NCBI GenBank assembly: GCA_013334745.1
Contig: JAAXWY010000024.1
Location: 1-36,342, forward strand
DNA from: Coriobacteriia bacterium
GTDB taxonomy: Bacteria > Actinomycetota > Coriobacteriia > Anaerosomatales > JAAXUF01
Direction of reading: 5' to 3'
Length of the DNA stretch: 36,342 bases
Of this stretch, positions 7,977 through 14,159 are shown piece by piece; position 1 is the first letter of the stretch; each line of letters opens with the position of its first letter. Both the position numbers and the translations under genes were made by a program. Under the pieces are notes generated by a model that was given only the letters and a program-made list of their open reading frames with translations, did no database searches and was not told the origin of the DNA.

Positions 7977-8855
7977 TCACCTCCTTTCATCTGAGTTGCT
8001 GTCGACCATGCCACGAGCCCGGCGAGCCTCCAGCGTGGCTGCATACGACCGCCTGAGGCTGTCGGGGTTCGCGTAGGCGCTCTCCGGGCGCTCCCTGTTC
8101 CATCGCTCGTAGACCTCTGTCCAAGTTGCCGCCGGGCGCATCTTCTGAACAAGGTCCACCAGGTCCGAGGTGTGCCCTGATAGACCACGCGCGCGCTTGG
8201 AGAGACCGACCTGCTGGCGCGCTTGGGCGTACTCCGCGGCAAGCTGTTCAGCGGTCATGTCGGGGTCCGGTGCCCACAAGTGCATTCCGCCAGGGATGCG
8301 GAAGACGCCCCGCATCTCCGCCCGCGGGAAACGATCTCCACACAGTAGGAAGCCCGTCGCCTGCCAGCCGGAACAGCCCGTGGCGGCGCAGACATCGGTG
8401 ACCGCGAGGGCTACAAGCGCAAGCGGAGCGGCCACCGATGCACGCCGGGCCTCACCCCAGCGCGCCCCACCCGCCCATGTGTTCGTGTCGTCTGAAAGGT
8501 AGACGCTGGCGAATACGTCCCGGCGGAAGTAGAAGGCCGCCTGGAGTGGTGCGGGATCTCCCGCATGCTCGAGCGCGTCGAGTTCCCGGCGGTCTAGGGT
8601 TGCGCTCACTCGCACCCGCCCCCACTCCTTGAGAATGTCCGCGCGCACAGGGCGGATCACCGGAACGTCCAACGTCAGACGCTCGCCCGCGCTCTCCTGC
8701 AAACGCTCTCGGTCGAATACCCAGCCATGCAGCTGTGGCCGTTGAAGGGGTTGCTCGAGACCGACTGCCTGCCAGAGCTCGGCACGCACACCCCGCTCCA
8801 GACTGTCCAGAATGCGGTCGTGTCGTGTTGCTGCTGAAGGCTTCTTGGGCGCCAT
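7977..8855 (-). CDS. Hypothetical protein upstream of integrase
   Basis: This 292-residue protein of unknown function is transcribed just ahead of the integrase, with 5 bases between its stop and the int start. The int ribosome-binding site overlaps its last codons. No signal peptide or convincing membrane helix is seen. The N-terminus (APKKPSAATRHDRILDSLER) is basic and helical, the middle has an Ala-rich stretch with three cysteines around CAATGCSGW, and the last 90 residues are charged and probably helical. The ATG at 8855 is preferred over TTG 8858 because GAGGA lies 6 bases before it. Its place next to int suggests regulation, replication or integration, but I recognise no family. Confidence 0.75.
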   Translation of the reverse strand: MAPKKPSAATRHDRILDSLERGVRAELWQAVGLEQPLQRPQLHGWVFDRERLQESAGERLTLDVPVIRPVRADILKEWGRVRVSATLDRRELDALEHAGDPAPLQAAFYFRRDVFASVYLSDDTNTWAGGARWGEARRASVAAPLALVALAVTDVCAATGCSGWQATGFLLCGDRFPRAEMRGVFRIPGGMHLWAPDPDMTAEQLAAEYAQARQQVGLSKRARGLSGHTSDLVDLVQKMRPAATWTEVYERWNRERPESAYANPDSLRRSYAATLEARRARGMVDSNSDERR

Positions 8856-8907
8856 CAAAGTTCCTCATCCTTCACTTCTAGCCACGGGCGGCGGAAGTCA
8901 TAGTCTG

Positions 8908-8936
8908 ATTATTACCGTTAGTGTTAGCGAGTGCAA
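8908..8936 (-). promoter_or_regulatory. Candidate promoter for the int operon with repeat in spacer
   Basis: On the minus strand TTGCAC (8936-8931) and AATAAT (8913-8908) are 17 bases apart, upstream of the gene that starts at 8855. The spacer contains GTTAGTGTTAG (plus strand 8917-8927), a short direct repeat of GTTAG that could be an operator for the divergent XRE regulator. The -10 match is good (5 of 6) and the -35 match is poor (3 of 6). This AT-rich patch is the divergent control region of the element. Confidence 0.45.
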
Positions 8937-8960
8937 GGGAGAGGTGAAGAGGTGTTGAGG

Positions 8961-9173
8961 ATGACGACAGAGCGAAAGAGGAAGGCGCCGCCCTGGAGCC
9001 AGTCTGAGCTCGCGCGGCGTTCGGGACTTGCTGCCCCAACCGTGTCGCAGATCGAGAGCGGGCGGCTCAGGCCGTACCCGATTCAACTCGAGAAGCTGGC
9101 CGCCGCTCTCGGCTGGACCGGCGACCCGGCGGCGCTGCTGGAGGACGTGAGTGCCGATGCCGCGCACGCGTGA
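8961..9173 (+). CDS. XRE-family helix-turn-helix regulator
   Basis: This 70-residue protein is little more than one Cro/CI-type DNA-binding domain. The segment WSQSELARRSGLAAPTVSQI forms the helix-turn-helix, followed by ESGRLRPYPIQLEKLAAALG, which is typical of XRE proteins. It lies divergent to the integrase operon, as control genes of phages and satellites do, and probably sets the choice between int expression and the replication operon (inference). ATG 8961 follows AGAGG at good spacing; GTG 8931 or 8952 are alternatives that add up to 10 residues. There is no protease domain; a separate S24-type peptidase is encoded at the far end of the element. Confidence 0.83.
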   Translation: MTTERKRKAPPWSQSELARRSGLAAPTVSQIESGRLRPYPIQLEKLAAALGWTGDPAALLEDVSADAAHA

Positions 9174-9393
9174 GGCGACCGTCTGCATTGCGGATCTCCC
9201 GGACGTGGCTACGGTCGCCGAGCTCGCAGCGTTCGAGCGCGTCGACGAGCGCACTCTGCGCGCCGAGCTCGACGCCGGCCGCGTGCCCGGTGCGTATCGG
9301 CGGGGCCGGTCGTGGCGAATCGTCACGCGCTCCTATCTCGCGGCGATCGGCGCCACGGTAGGAGAGGAGGTGGCCGACGATGTGCAGGGGTAA
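9151..9393 (+). CDS. Excisionase-like small DNA-binding protein
   Basis: This 80-residue protein looks like the winged-helix or excisionase-type fold: the segment VATVAELAAFERVDERTLRA is a plausible helix-turn-helix, followed by GRVPGAYRRGRSWRI, which resembles the wing of excisionase-family proteins that read R-x-G-R-x-W-R. GTG 9151 is favoured because GGAGG is 6 bases before it; ATG 9157 is possible. It overlaps the XRE gene by 23 bases and the next gene by 14. A role as recombination directionality factor for the integrase is inferred from fold and context; it could also be a transcription activator. Confidence 0.62.
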   Translation: MPMPRTREATVCIADLPDVATVAELAAFERVDERTLRAELDAGRVPGAYRRGRSWRIVTRSYLAAIGATVGEEVADDVQG

Positions 9394-9595
9394 CGAGATC
9401 CTCGCGCGGATAGAGCGCACCGCGCACATGGAGCCCACGTGGGCAGAGCGGATCGGCTGGCCAGACGAAGAGATCGACGGGCGCCGAGTAGCCTTCATGC
9501 GCGGGCAAGCGGGCCGTGAACTGCCCGAACGTCAGGATATGCCGCTCGTGCGCACTGCCGGCGCATCCACGGACCCGAGGGGAAGGCGCGCATGA
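9380..9595 (+). CDS. Small hypothetical protein
   Basis: This is a 71-residue, highly charged, soluble protein of unknown function. It starts at ATG 9380 with GAGGAGG about 10 bases upstream, inside the end of the excisionase-like gene, and its stop overlaps the next start (ATGA). The coupled overlaps on both sides support that it is translated. The middle reads WAERIGWPDEEIDGRRVAF; no motif is recognised. Confidence 0.6.
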   Translation: MCRGNEILARIERTAHMEPTWAERIGWPDEEIDGRRVAFMRGQAGRELPERQDMPLVRTAGASTDPRGRRA

Positions 9596-10113
9596 GCCCG
9601 TACGTGAGGATTGACACGGGCATCGGCACGCACAGCAAGACCCTGGACCTCGACTCAGAGGTCTACATCACGGCGATCGGGCTCTTCACGCTGATCCTGT
9701 GCTACTGCGATTCACAGCGGACTGATGGATTCATCCCGGCTGCCGCCGTTGCTCGGATCGCGCCCTGCCATGACCCGCGGGCACTCGCCGAGCTGGTCCG
9801 CGTCGGCTACCTTGCGAAGACCGATGACGGCTACGTGGTGGTCAACTATCTGGAGCACCAGAGCAGCCGCGAGGAGATATTGGCCCGGAGCAACTCACAG
9901 AGGGCGAAGGCGCTCCGCAAGGCTGAGCTGGAACGTGCCGCCAGAGGTGCCAGCGGCAGTGCCAGCGGCAGTGCTGGCGGCAGTGCTGGGGGCAGTGCTG
10001 GGGGCAGTGCTGGGGGCAGTGCTGGGGGCAGTGCTGGGGGCGTGCCTCCCAGACGTACCCAGACGTACCCAGAGCAGACCTACCCCGCGGAGGGGTCCGG
10101 TGACGGGCGATGA
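9592..10113 (+). CDS. Replisome-organizer-like protein with Gly-Ser-Ala repeat tail
   Basis: The first 110 residues resemble the N-terminal winged-helix domain of phage replication initiators (the DnaD/replisome-organizer type): SKTLDLDSEVYITAIGLFTL, then DGFIPAAAVARI, then LVRVGYLAKTDDGYVVVNYL and EHQSSREEI. A linker of repeated Gly-Gly-Ser-Ala units follows (residues about 119-149), then a short end with RTQTYPEQTYP. The usual C-terminal loader-contact domain is absent or very short. The next gene, overlapping by 4 bases, is a DnaC-like helicase loader, which matches the initiator-loader pairs of phages. The likely role is to bind the element's origin and recruit the loader; this is inference from resemblance and order. 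Total length is 173 residues. Confidence 0.62.
   Translation: MSPYVRIDTGIGTHSKTLDLDSEVYITAIGLFTLILCYCDSQRTDGFIPAAAVARIAPCHDPRALAELVRVGYLAKTDDGYVVVNYLEHQSSREEILARSNSQRAKALRKAELERAARGASGSASGSAGGSAGGSAGGSAGGSAGGSAGGVPPRRTQTYPEQTYPAEGSGDGR
9955..10073 (+). repeat. Tandem repeats inside initiator gene (candidate origin)
   Basis: Seven 12-bp units of the form GGCAGTGC(T/C)(G/A)G(G/C) run from 9955 to 10038 and encode Gly-Ser-Ala-Gly/Ser. Directly after come two copies of CCCAGACGTA (10048-10067) and a partial third. Iterons inside the initiator gene mark the origin in lambda-type phages, so this could be the element's origin. Simple linker expansion by slippage is the plain alternative. Confidence 0.6.
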
Positions 10114-10778
10114 GCGCGAGGCGAGTCCCGAGATCGACGCAGGACGCCCTCGAGGCGGAGATCGCCAGGCTACGCGCTCGATACCCGAACGGTGTGTTCA
10201 CGGAGGCTGTCGAGCGGGACGTGGTGGGGGCTAGAGCCGATCACGCCGAACGGATCCGAGACCAGCTTCGCGACATACCGGCGCGCTTCCGGCAGGCGGA
10301 TACCGAATTCATGTTGCCTGCTGATCTCGGGCTCTACGTTCACGGACCTGTCGGGGTCGGGAAGACGCATGCCGCCGCTGGCATGATGCGCCGCGCGGTG
10401 GTCGACGGCTATTGCTGCGCATGGCTGAGCGTGGGGGAGTGGCTCGCCGAAATTCGAACCAGCTTCAACGGAGGTGCTGCCCCGCTGGCATGCTCGGATC
10501 TCGCGTACCGGGACGTGTTGGTGCTCGATGACCTCGGGGCCGAGAAGCCTACTGAGTGGGTGATCGCGTCCATCTTCGAGCTCGTGAACGCGGTGTATGA
10601 GCGAGGCGAAGACGGGCCCCGGTTGATCGTCACCTCGAACCTGGCTCCAGATGACCTGTCCCGGCGCCTCGGCGATCGGGTCGCTTCACGGATCGTCGAG
10701 CTGTGCGAGATACGCAGGATGTCCGGAGCAGATCGGCGCCTGGCGTCCGTATGGGCCCGCATAGAGGACGGCCGGTAG
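10110..10778 (+). CDS. DnaC/IstB-family AAA+ helicase loader
   Basis: This 222-residue ATPase should load the host replicative helicase at the element origin. Walker A is GPVGVGKT (residues 79-86), Walker B is VLVLDD (136-141) followed by LGAEKPTEW, sensor 1 is in LIVTSN (Asn177), and the arginine-finger region is GDRVASRI near 190. The N-terminal 60 residues are charged and helical and may contact the helicase or the initiator. IstB transposition ATPases share the fold, but no IstA transposase is present, and the preceding initiator-like gene favours replication. It starts at ATG 10110, overlapping the previous stop. Confidence 0.88.
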   Translation: MSARRVPRSTQDALEAEIARLRARYPNGVFTEAVERDVVGARADHAERIRDQLRDIPARFRQADTEFMLPADLGLYVHGPVGVGKTHAAAGMMRRAVVDGYCCAWLSVGEWLAEIRTSFNGGAAPLACSDLAYRDVLVLDDLGAEKPTEWVIASIFELVNAVYERGEDGPRLIVTSNLAPDDLSRRLGDRVASRIVELCEIRRMSGADRRLASVWARIEDGR

Positions 10779-10825
10779 TGACAGCCCCTATAGAGCTAAG
10801 CCAAGGCAACGAGAGAGGGTGGAGC

Positions 10826-11014
10826 GTGTCAGACGAGATTCGCAAGGCCATGGGACTACCGCCGGCGGAGGAGCCGCGACCACGCACGCCGCACACGTGT
10901 TTCGAGGGGGAGCGCCCGGACTGGCTCGAGCCAGAGCAAAGCGAGACTGAAGCCAAGAGAGCAGCACAGATGAGGGCGGCCATGGGTCTGCCCGCGAAGG
11001 AGGGAGATCGCTGA
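10826..11014 (+). CDS. Small hypothetical protein with repeated AMGLP motif
   Basis: This is a 62-residue, acidic, probably soluble protein. A short motif occurs twice: EIRKAMGLPPAEE near the N-terminus and QMRAAMGLPAKEG at the C-terminus. GTG 10826 is chosen because GAGAGAGGG lies 6 bases upstream; a start at GTG 10778 would overlap the loader stop and add 16 residues. The stop overlaps the next gene's ATG. The function is unknown. Confidence 0.55.
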   Translation: MSDEIRKAMGLPPAEEPRPRTPHTCFEGERPDWLEPEQSETEAKRAAQMRAAMGLPAKEGDR

Positions 11015-11829
11015 TGAGGATCCAAGACGACTTGAGGGGCTTCCGCTCGTTGCTCGATGACTTCGACACTGCGGGATTCGAGACGCCGGAGGACGTTCGG
11101 GGCATCTTCGCAGCCTTCGATGCGATCCCCACGGCTGCCGCGCTCGTTGACGCCGCAACTGACAGCCTCGTCATGGCCTTGCACCAGGACGCCGCGGCGG
11201 CACTGGAGGCGGCCCTTACGCTGCACCAGTTGAGGGTTGGCAACTTCAACGACACGCGCGACCGGGCGGAGTCTCTGGCGTACCGCGAAGCGTCGGCGGC
11301 TTACCCGATCCGTGAGACCTTCTCGCACCTGTCGACCAGGTACAACAGCGTCGCTCAATCCCTCCACGACGCGGTGGGCGTCGTGGATCCAAACACGGAC
11401 CCGAACGCGATCGACGCGGATTCACTCGCCGCATGGCAGTCTGTGGTGCCGATCGCGGAGGAGCTGGAGGCGGTCTCAGAGCTGATGATAGCCGCGTTCG
11501 AAATCTCGGTCGGAGACCACGCTGTGCATCTGAATCCCCTTGCTGTTCTCGCTCTTTGCGCGAGGCAGGCGGACGACGGCTGTTCCGATGCGGTCGACAT
11601 ATGGAGCCGCCCGCGGGTCGCGGTCGATGATGCTCCGCGGCCTCGGGGCGTCGGCATGGGCGCATCCGGAGCCCCGAGGCCGCGGGCTTACCGCGGTGGC
11701 AAGTGGACCGCACTCATCGCAGCCGGCGTCACTCTCTCCGCGCCGGCGACGGTGGACGACTACAGCCCGTGGGTCATACCGACCGAAGAGGCGCCTGAAC
11801 CGGATCCCGCAGGCGGAATCCTGGCATAG
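11014..11829 (+). CDS. Hypothetical protein, helical
   Basis: This 271-residue protein has no recognised family. Residues 1-190 are rich in Ala, Leu, Asp and Glu and look all-helical, with stretches such as LVMALHQDAAAALEAALTLH. The region around 205-230 is rich in Arg, Pro and Gly (ARPRPRG-like). The segment KWTALIAAGVTLSAPAT is mildly hydrophobic, too polar and short to call a membrane helix with confidence. The C-terminus is acidic and Pro-rich. The ATG overlaps the previous stop by 1 base, so it is coupled to the replication operon. Confidence 0.65.
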   Translation: MRIQDDLRGFRSLLDDFDTAGFETPEDVRGIFAAFDAIPTAAALVDAATDSLVMALHQDAAAALEAALTLHQLRVGNFNDTRDRAESLAYREASAAYPIRETFSHLSTRYNSVAQSLHDAVGVVDPNTDPNAIDADSLAAWQSVVPIAEELEAVSELMIAAFEISVGDHAVHLNPLAVLALCARQADDGCSDAVDIWSRPRVAVDDAPRPRGVGMGASGAPRPRAYRGGKWTALIAAGVTLSAPATVDDYSPWVIPTEEAPEPDPAGGILA

Positions 11830-11831
11830 CC

Positions 11832-12314
11832 ATGTCGGCCGACTACGACGCGTACTTCGAGCTTCTGACCGTCCCCCAGCAACAGGCGATCGCGCGGGGA
11901 GACGTAACCATTGAGGAGCTCCTGGAGCGCGTCACAAGCGACACTGAGGCTGAGCTATGTCCCCGGTGCGCCAGGGCATCCGTCTCCCCGCGGTATGCGC
12001 GAGTGGGGCTCTGTTCGGCGTGCGCGGTCGCTGCTATGGCAGATGCGCACCAGGAGAAGGTCTACGAACTCGAGGCGGAGCGGGAACGGACGAATCTCAA
12101 GAAGCGCGTTCAGCGGCTTCGTGACGAGATAGATCCTGACCGGCCGAGAAGGCCGGGGCCGAGGGCGCCTTCGAGCGCCGACGCGGGGCGGGTGTGGATC
12201 ACCACAGCCTGGCCGATGTGCGTCCAGTGCGATGCGTGTGGCCGTTCCTTCACCCCGCGTGATGGCACTGCTACGTGCCCGAGCTGCACCGGACGAAAGG
12301 AAAGACGGCAATGA
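11832..12314 (+). CDS. Zinc-ribbon protein of unknown function
   Basis: This 160-residue protein has two cysteine modules. The first is Cys43, Cys46, Cys61 and Cys64 (CPRC...CSAC), the second is Cys133, Cys136, Cys149 and Cys152 (CDAC...CPSC), both of zinc-ribbon spacing. Between them lies a charged helix (about 72-105) rich in Glu, Arg and Lys that may form a coiled coil. Such proteins often bind nucleic acid, but no family is recognised. It follows the previous gene after 2 bases. Confidence 0.62.
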   Translation: MSADYDAYFELLTVPQQQAIARGDVTIEELLERVTSDTEAELCPRCARASVSPRYARVGLCSACAVAAMADAHQEKVYELEAERERTNLKKRVQRLRDEIDPDRPRRPGPRAPSSADAGRVWITTAWPMCVQCDACGRSFTPRDGTATCPSCTGRKERRQ

Positions 12315-12336
12315 TGCCACGACCCAAGGCCACTCC

Positions 12337-12462
12337 GTGACGTACTTCGCACTGGCTGTGGCCGGCGTCTTCGTCGGCTTGGTTGCAGGCGCGCTCCTCA
12401 TAGCGGTCTGCGTCGTGACGGCTTATCCGAGGCCGCGGAAGAAGGATGAGGATTACCACTGA
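12337..12462 (+). CDS. Small single-span membrane protein
   Basis: This 41-residue ORF begins VTYFALAVAGVFVGLVAG and is one hydrophobic helix (residues 3-27) followed by a charged end (RPRKKDEDYH). The GTG at 12337 has only a weak AAGG site 8 bases upstream. Similar tiny membrane proteins occur in phage and satellite operons. The function is unknown, and expression is less certain than for its neighbours. Confidence 0.45.
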   Translation: MTYFALAVAGVFVGLVAGALLIAVCVVTAYPRPRKKDEDYH

Positions 12463-12483
12463 CACTATCGCTCCGCCTACCCC

Positions 12484-12505
12484 TAACCTTGCTGTAACCT
12501 TGCTG
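12484..12505 (+). repeat. 11-bp perfect tandem repeat
   Basis: TAACCTTGCTG occurs twice in direct tandem in the gap before the ADP-ribosyltransferase gene. It could be a protein-binding site, such as an operator, or chance. Confidence 0.6.
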
Positions 12506-12553
12506 TTCTAGGGCACGTGGTACGGCGGAAGACTTAGCCAGATTCTTGGGGTC

Positions 12554-13309
12554 GTGGGAAGGGCAACGCCGGCAGCGACGCGGCGGCGAAGAGTTCGGCC
12601 AGCCTTGTTGAAATCTTGTTCTGCTTCTCGAGCTGGCAGGCGCGCTTGGCGATCGCAGGCCCGCCTCAAGCTCGGCAAGCGTCAGGCGCGGCTCAAGTCG
12701 TACTGCGACTCCAAAGGACTGACCCGCCAGCCCAAGCGGGAGAAGGCGTACGGGATCGGGAGCGAGCAGCCGCGGGCGCTGAGGGTGAAGCGGCCGAGCA
12801 GCCGTCCGCTCATGCATTCGGATCCCGACTCGTGGCGCAGGTCGCTATCGAACCAGCAGTGGAATGCAATCCGGGACTACACCGACGGCTCGGACAAGGA
12901 GATCAATGCCGCTTTGCGTGCCGGCTTGGTCGACGAGCGAGCGGCGCACATCGAATCGGCGCTGAGGACCTTCGGCCACGACGAAATGGTCGTGTATCGA
13001 GGCCTCTCTGCTCGGTATGTCGGCGGACCAGGTGCGGCGATCGGAAGCGAGTTCACCGATCTCGCCTTCGCATCGAGCAGCAGAGAGGCGGATATCGCAT
13101 GGGACTTCGCCGAACAGGCAAGGCGGACCGGCGACGTGCCGGTGATCCTCAGGGTCGCAGTGCCGAAGGGGAGTCACGGCGCTCCGGTCGAGTCGATTTC
13201 CGCGAGGCCCGGTGAAGCCGAGTTCCTTCTCAGGCCGGGCCAGACGTTCGAGGTTATGGGGTATGATGTCTACAGAGGATTCCGAGTTTTGAACGTGAGG
13301 CTGCGATGA
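12554..13309 (+). CDS. ADP-ribosyltransferase domain protein (R-S-E class)
   Basis: Residues about 95-251 form an ADP-ribosyltransferase exoenzyme-like domain that would transfer ADP-ribose from NAD to a target. Signs are LSNQQWNAIRDYTDGSDKEI near 98, the catalytic Arg149 in VVYRGLS, the Ser motif FASSS (172-176), and the ARTT-loop pair Glu221-Ala-Glu223 followed by FLLRPGQTFEV. The E-x-E form is the one usually found in arginine-modifying enzymes. Residues 40-75 (GKRQARLKSYCDSKGLTRQP) recall the C-terminal part of phage MuF-type minor head proteins, from memory. The N-terminal 35 residues are basic and may be decayed; GTG 12554 has no good ribosome-binding site, so the true start is uncertain. 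The stop overlaps the ATG of a 55-residue partner. Confidence 0.75.
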   Translation: MGRATPAATRRRRVRPALLKSCSASRAGRRAWRSQARLKLGKRQARLKSYCDSKGLTRQPKREKAYGIGSEQPRALRVKRPSSRPLMHSDPDSWRRSLSNQQWNAIRDYTDGSDKEINAALRAGLVDERAAHIESALRTFGHDEMVVYRGLSARYVGGPGAAIGSEFTDLAFASSSREADIAWDFAEQARRTGDVPVILRVAVPKGSHGAPVESISARPGEAEFLLRPGQTFEVMGYDVYRGFRVLNVRLR

Positions 13310-13473
13310 CAATCTCCAAGGCGACATACGACCGATGGGTCAGAGAGTCCGAGGGGATCATCGTCGCGCGCACTGCTGAGGAGAAGGCGGCGGCTCGCGA
13401 CAAGGCCGCCAAGCTGCGTCGGGAACTCAGTGCGCAGGCGGATCGCGTCATGTCGGAAGCCGCTGAGCGCTAG
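13306..13473 (+). CDS. 55-residue helical protein coupled to the ADP-ribosyltransferase
   Basis: This short ORF starts inside the stop of the ADP-ribosyltransferase gene (ATGA overlap), so its translation is likely coupled. It encodes 55 residues that look helical, with many Ala, Lys, Arg and Glu: the start is MTISKATYDRWVRESEG and the middle is Ala-rich with alternating charge. There is no signal peptide or membrane span. Position suggests an antitoxin or immunity partner of the enzyme, or a co-delivered partner; no known family is recognised. A terminator follows 26 bases after the stop, so the two genes end one transcript. Confidence 0.55.
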   Translation: MTISKATYDRWVRESEGIIVARTAEEKAAARDKAAKLRRELSAQADRVMSEAAER

Positions 13474-13499
13474 ATTCGGTTCACGAACAAGTCCCCCCT

Positions 13500-13528
13500 G
13501 AAGCCTCCACCCCCTGGAGGCTTCTTCG
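13500..13528 (+). terminator. Terminator after the ADP-ribosyltransferase pair
   Basis: GAAGCCTCCA (13500-13509) pairs perfectly with TGGAGGCTTC (13515-13524) around a CCCCC loop, followed by TTCGTTTC. It sits between two convergent gene groups and should stop the plus-strand transcript. Confidence 0.75.
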
Positions 13529-13531
13529 TTT

Positions 13532-13924
13532 CTAGCCGAGGTAGTACTGCAGGAGCCAGCCGACGGTTGCGATGACGAAGGCCACGAGGACTCCGAGGAG
13601 CCAGCGAGTGCTCTCGCGCCGTGCGCGCTCCGCCTCCTGCGCTCGGGACTCGGCTGCCTCGGCCTCGGCGCGCGCAACCTCAGCCTCGGCGACCGCCTTC
13701 GCAACGCGCTGCTCGTCGAAGTAGTGGATCCCGTCGTCCGTGAGTCTCAACACGCCACCGCCGTCCTTGTATTGCGACTGACGGATGAGCACCCCCGATG
13801 CGATCAGCGCGTCATGGACGGGTAGCCAAGCGTCGACCTTGATGCACGGGTCGCCCGAGTCGCGGTACCGATCTAGCAAGGTCGCGAGCTCATCCTCTTG
13901 GTGCGAACGTAGGCGCTCAGTCAC
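13532..13924 (-). CDS. Coiled-coil protein with C-terminal membrane anchor
   Basis: This 130-residue protein has three parts. Residues 1-75 (VTERLRSHQEDELATLLDRY and DAWLPVHDALIASG up to LRLTDDGIHYFDE) look like a small winged-helix-type fold. Residues 78-105 are an Ala/Glu/Arg-rich coiled coil. Residues about 107-130 (WLLGVLVAFVIATVGWLLQY) are one membrane helix ending close to the C-terminus, so the soluble part probably faces the cytoplasm. GTG 13924 is preferred, with GGGGAG 6 bases upstream; the open frame extends 27 codons further without a better site. It converges on the ADP-ribosyltransferase operon. The function is unknown; phage exclusion or sensing are possibilities only. Confidence 0.6.
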   Translation of the reverse strand: MTERLRSHQEDELATLLDRYRDSGDPCIKVDAWLPVHDALIASGVLIRQSQYKDGGGVLRLTDDGIHYFDEQRVAKAVAEAEVARAEAEAAESRAQEAERARRESTRWLLGVLVAFVIATVGWLLQYYLG

Positions 13925-14107
13925 CTGACACTCCCCGACTCCGTGTCTCATCTCGCCACATCGTATCCCAGCGCCCGGTGACACCCCCGGCATCGTCGGT
14001 CGCATGATCGACGTCGACGCCTGGCGTGAAGCGCACGCCCTCGCAGGCAGCCGCGCGCCGATTCGTGAGCGGCGAGGTCCTATGCTGCCGACCCGGGCCG
14101 CTCAGTC

Positions 14108-14135
14108 GGAAGGCCGCCCCGGAGGGCGGCCTTCC
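14108..14135 (-). terminator. Strong hairpin after the S24-type peptidase gene
   Basis: GGAAGGCCGCCC (14108-14119) pairs perfectly with GGGCGGCCTTCC (14124-14135) around CGGA. It lies 24 bases after the stop of the minus-strand peptidase gene. There is no T-run on either strand, so termination is plausible but not certain. The rest of the gap 13925-14159 shows no gene I would defend. Confidence 0.5.
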
Positions 14136-14159
14136 TGCGTGCTGGTTGCCAGTTCGGCT

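Noticed and set aside
9946..10073. CRISPR array
   Set aside because: The units are 12 bp and 10 bp in direct tandem without spacers, and they lie in frame within a coding sequence.
10110..10778. IstB-type transposon ATPase
   Set aside because: The family is shared, but there is no IstA transposase or IS end nearby, and the preceding initiator-like gene favours a helicase loader.
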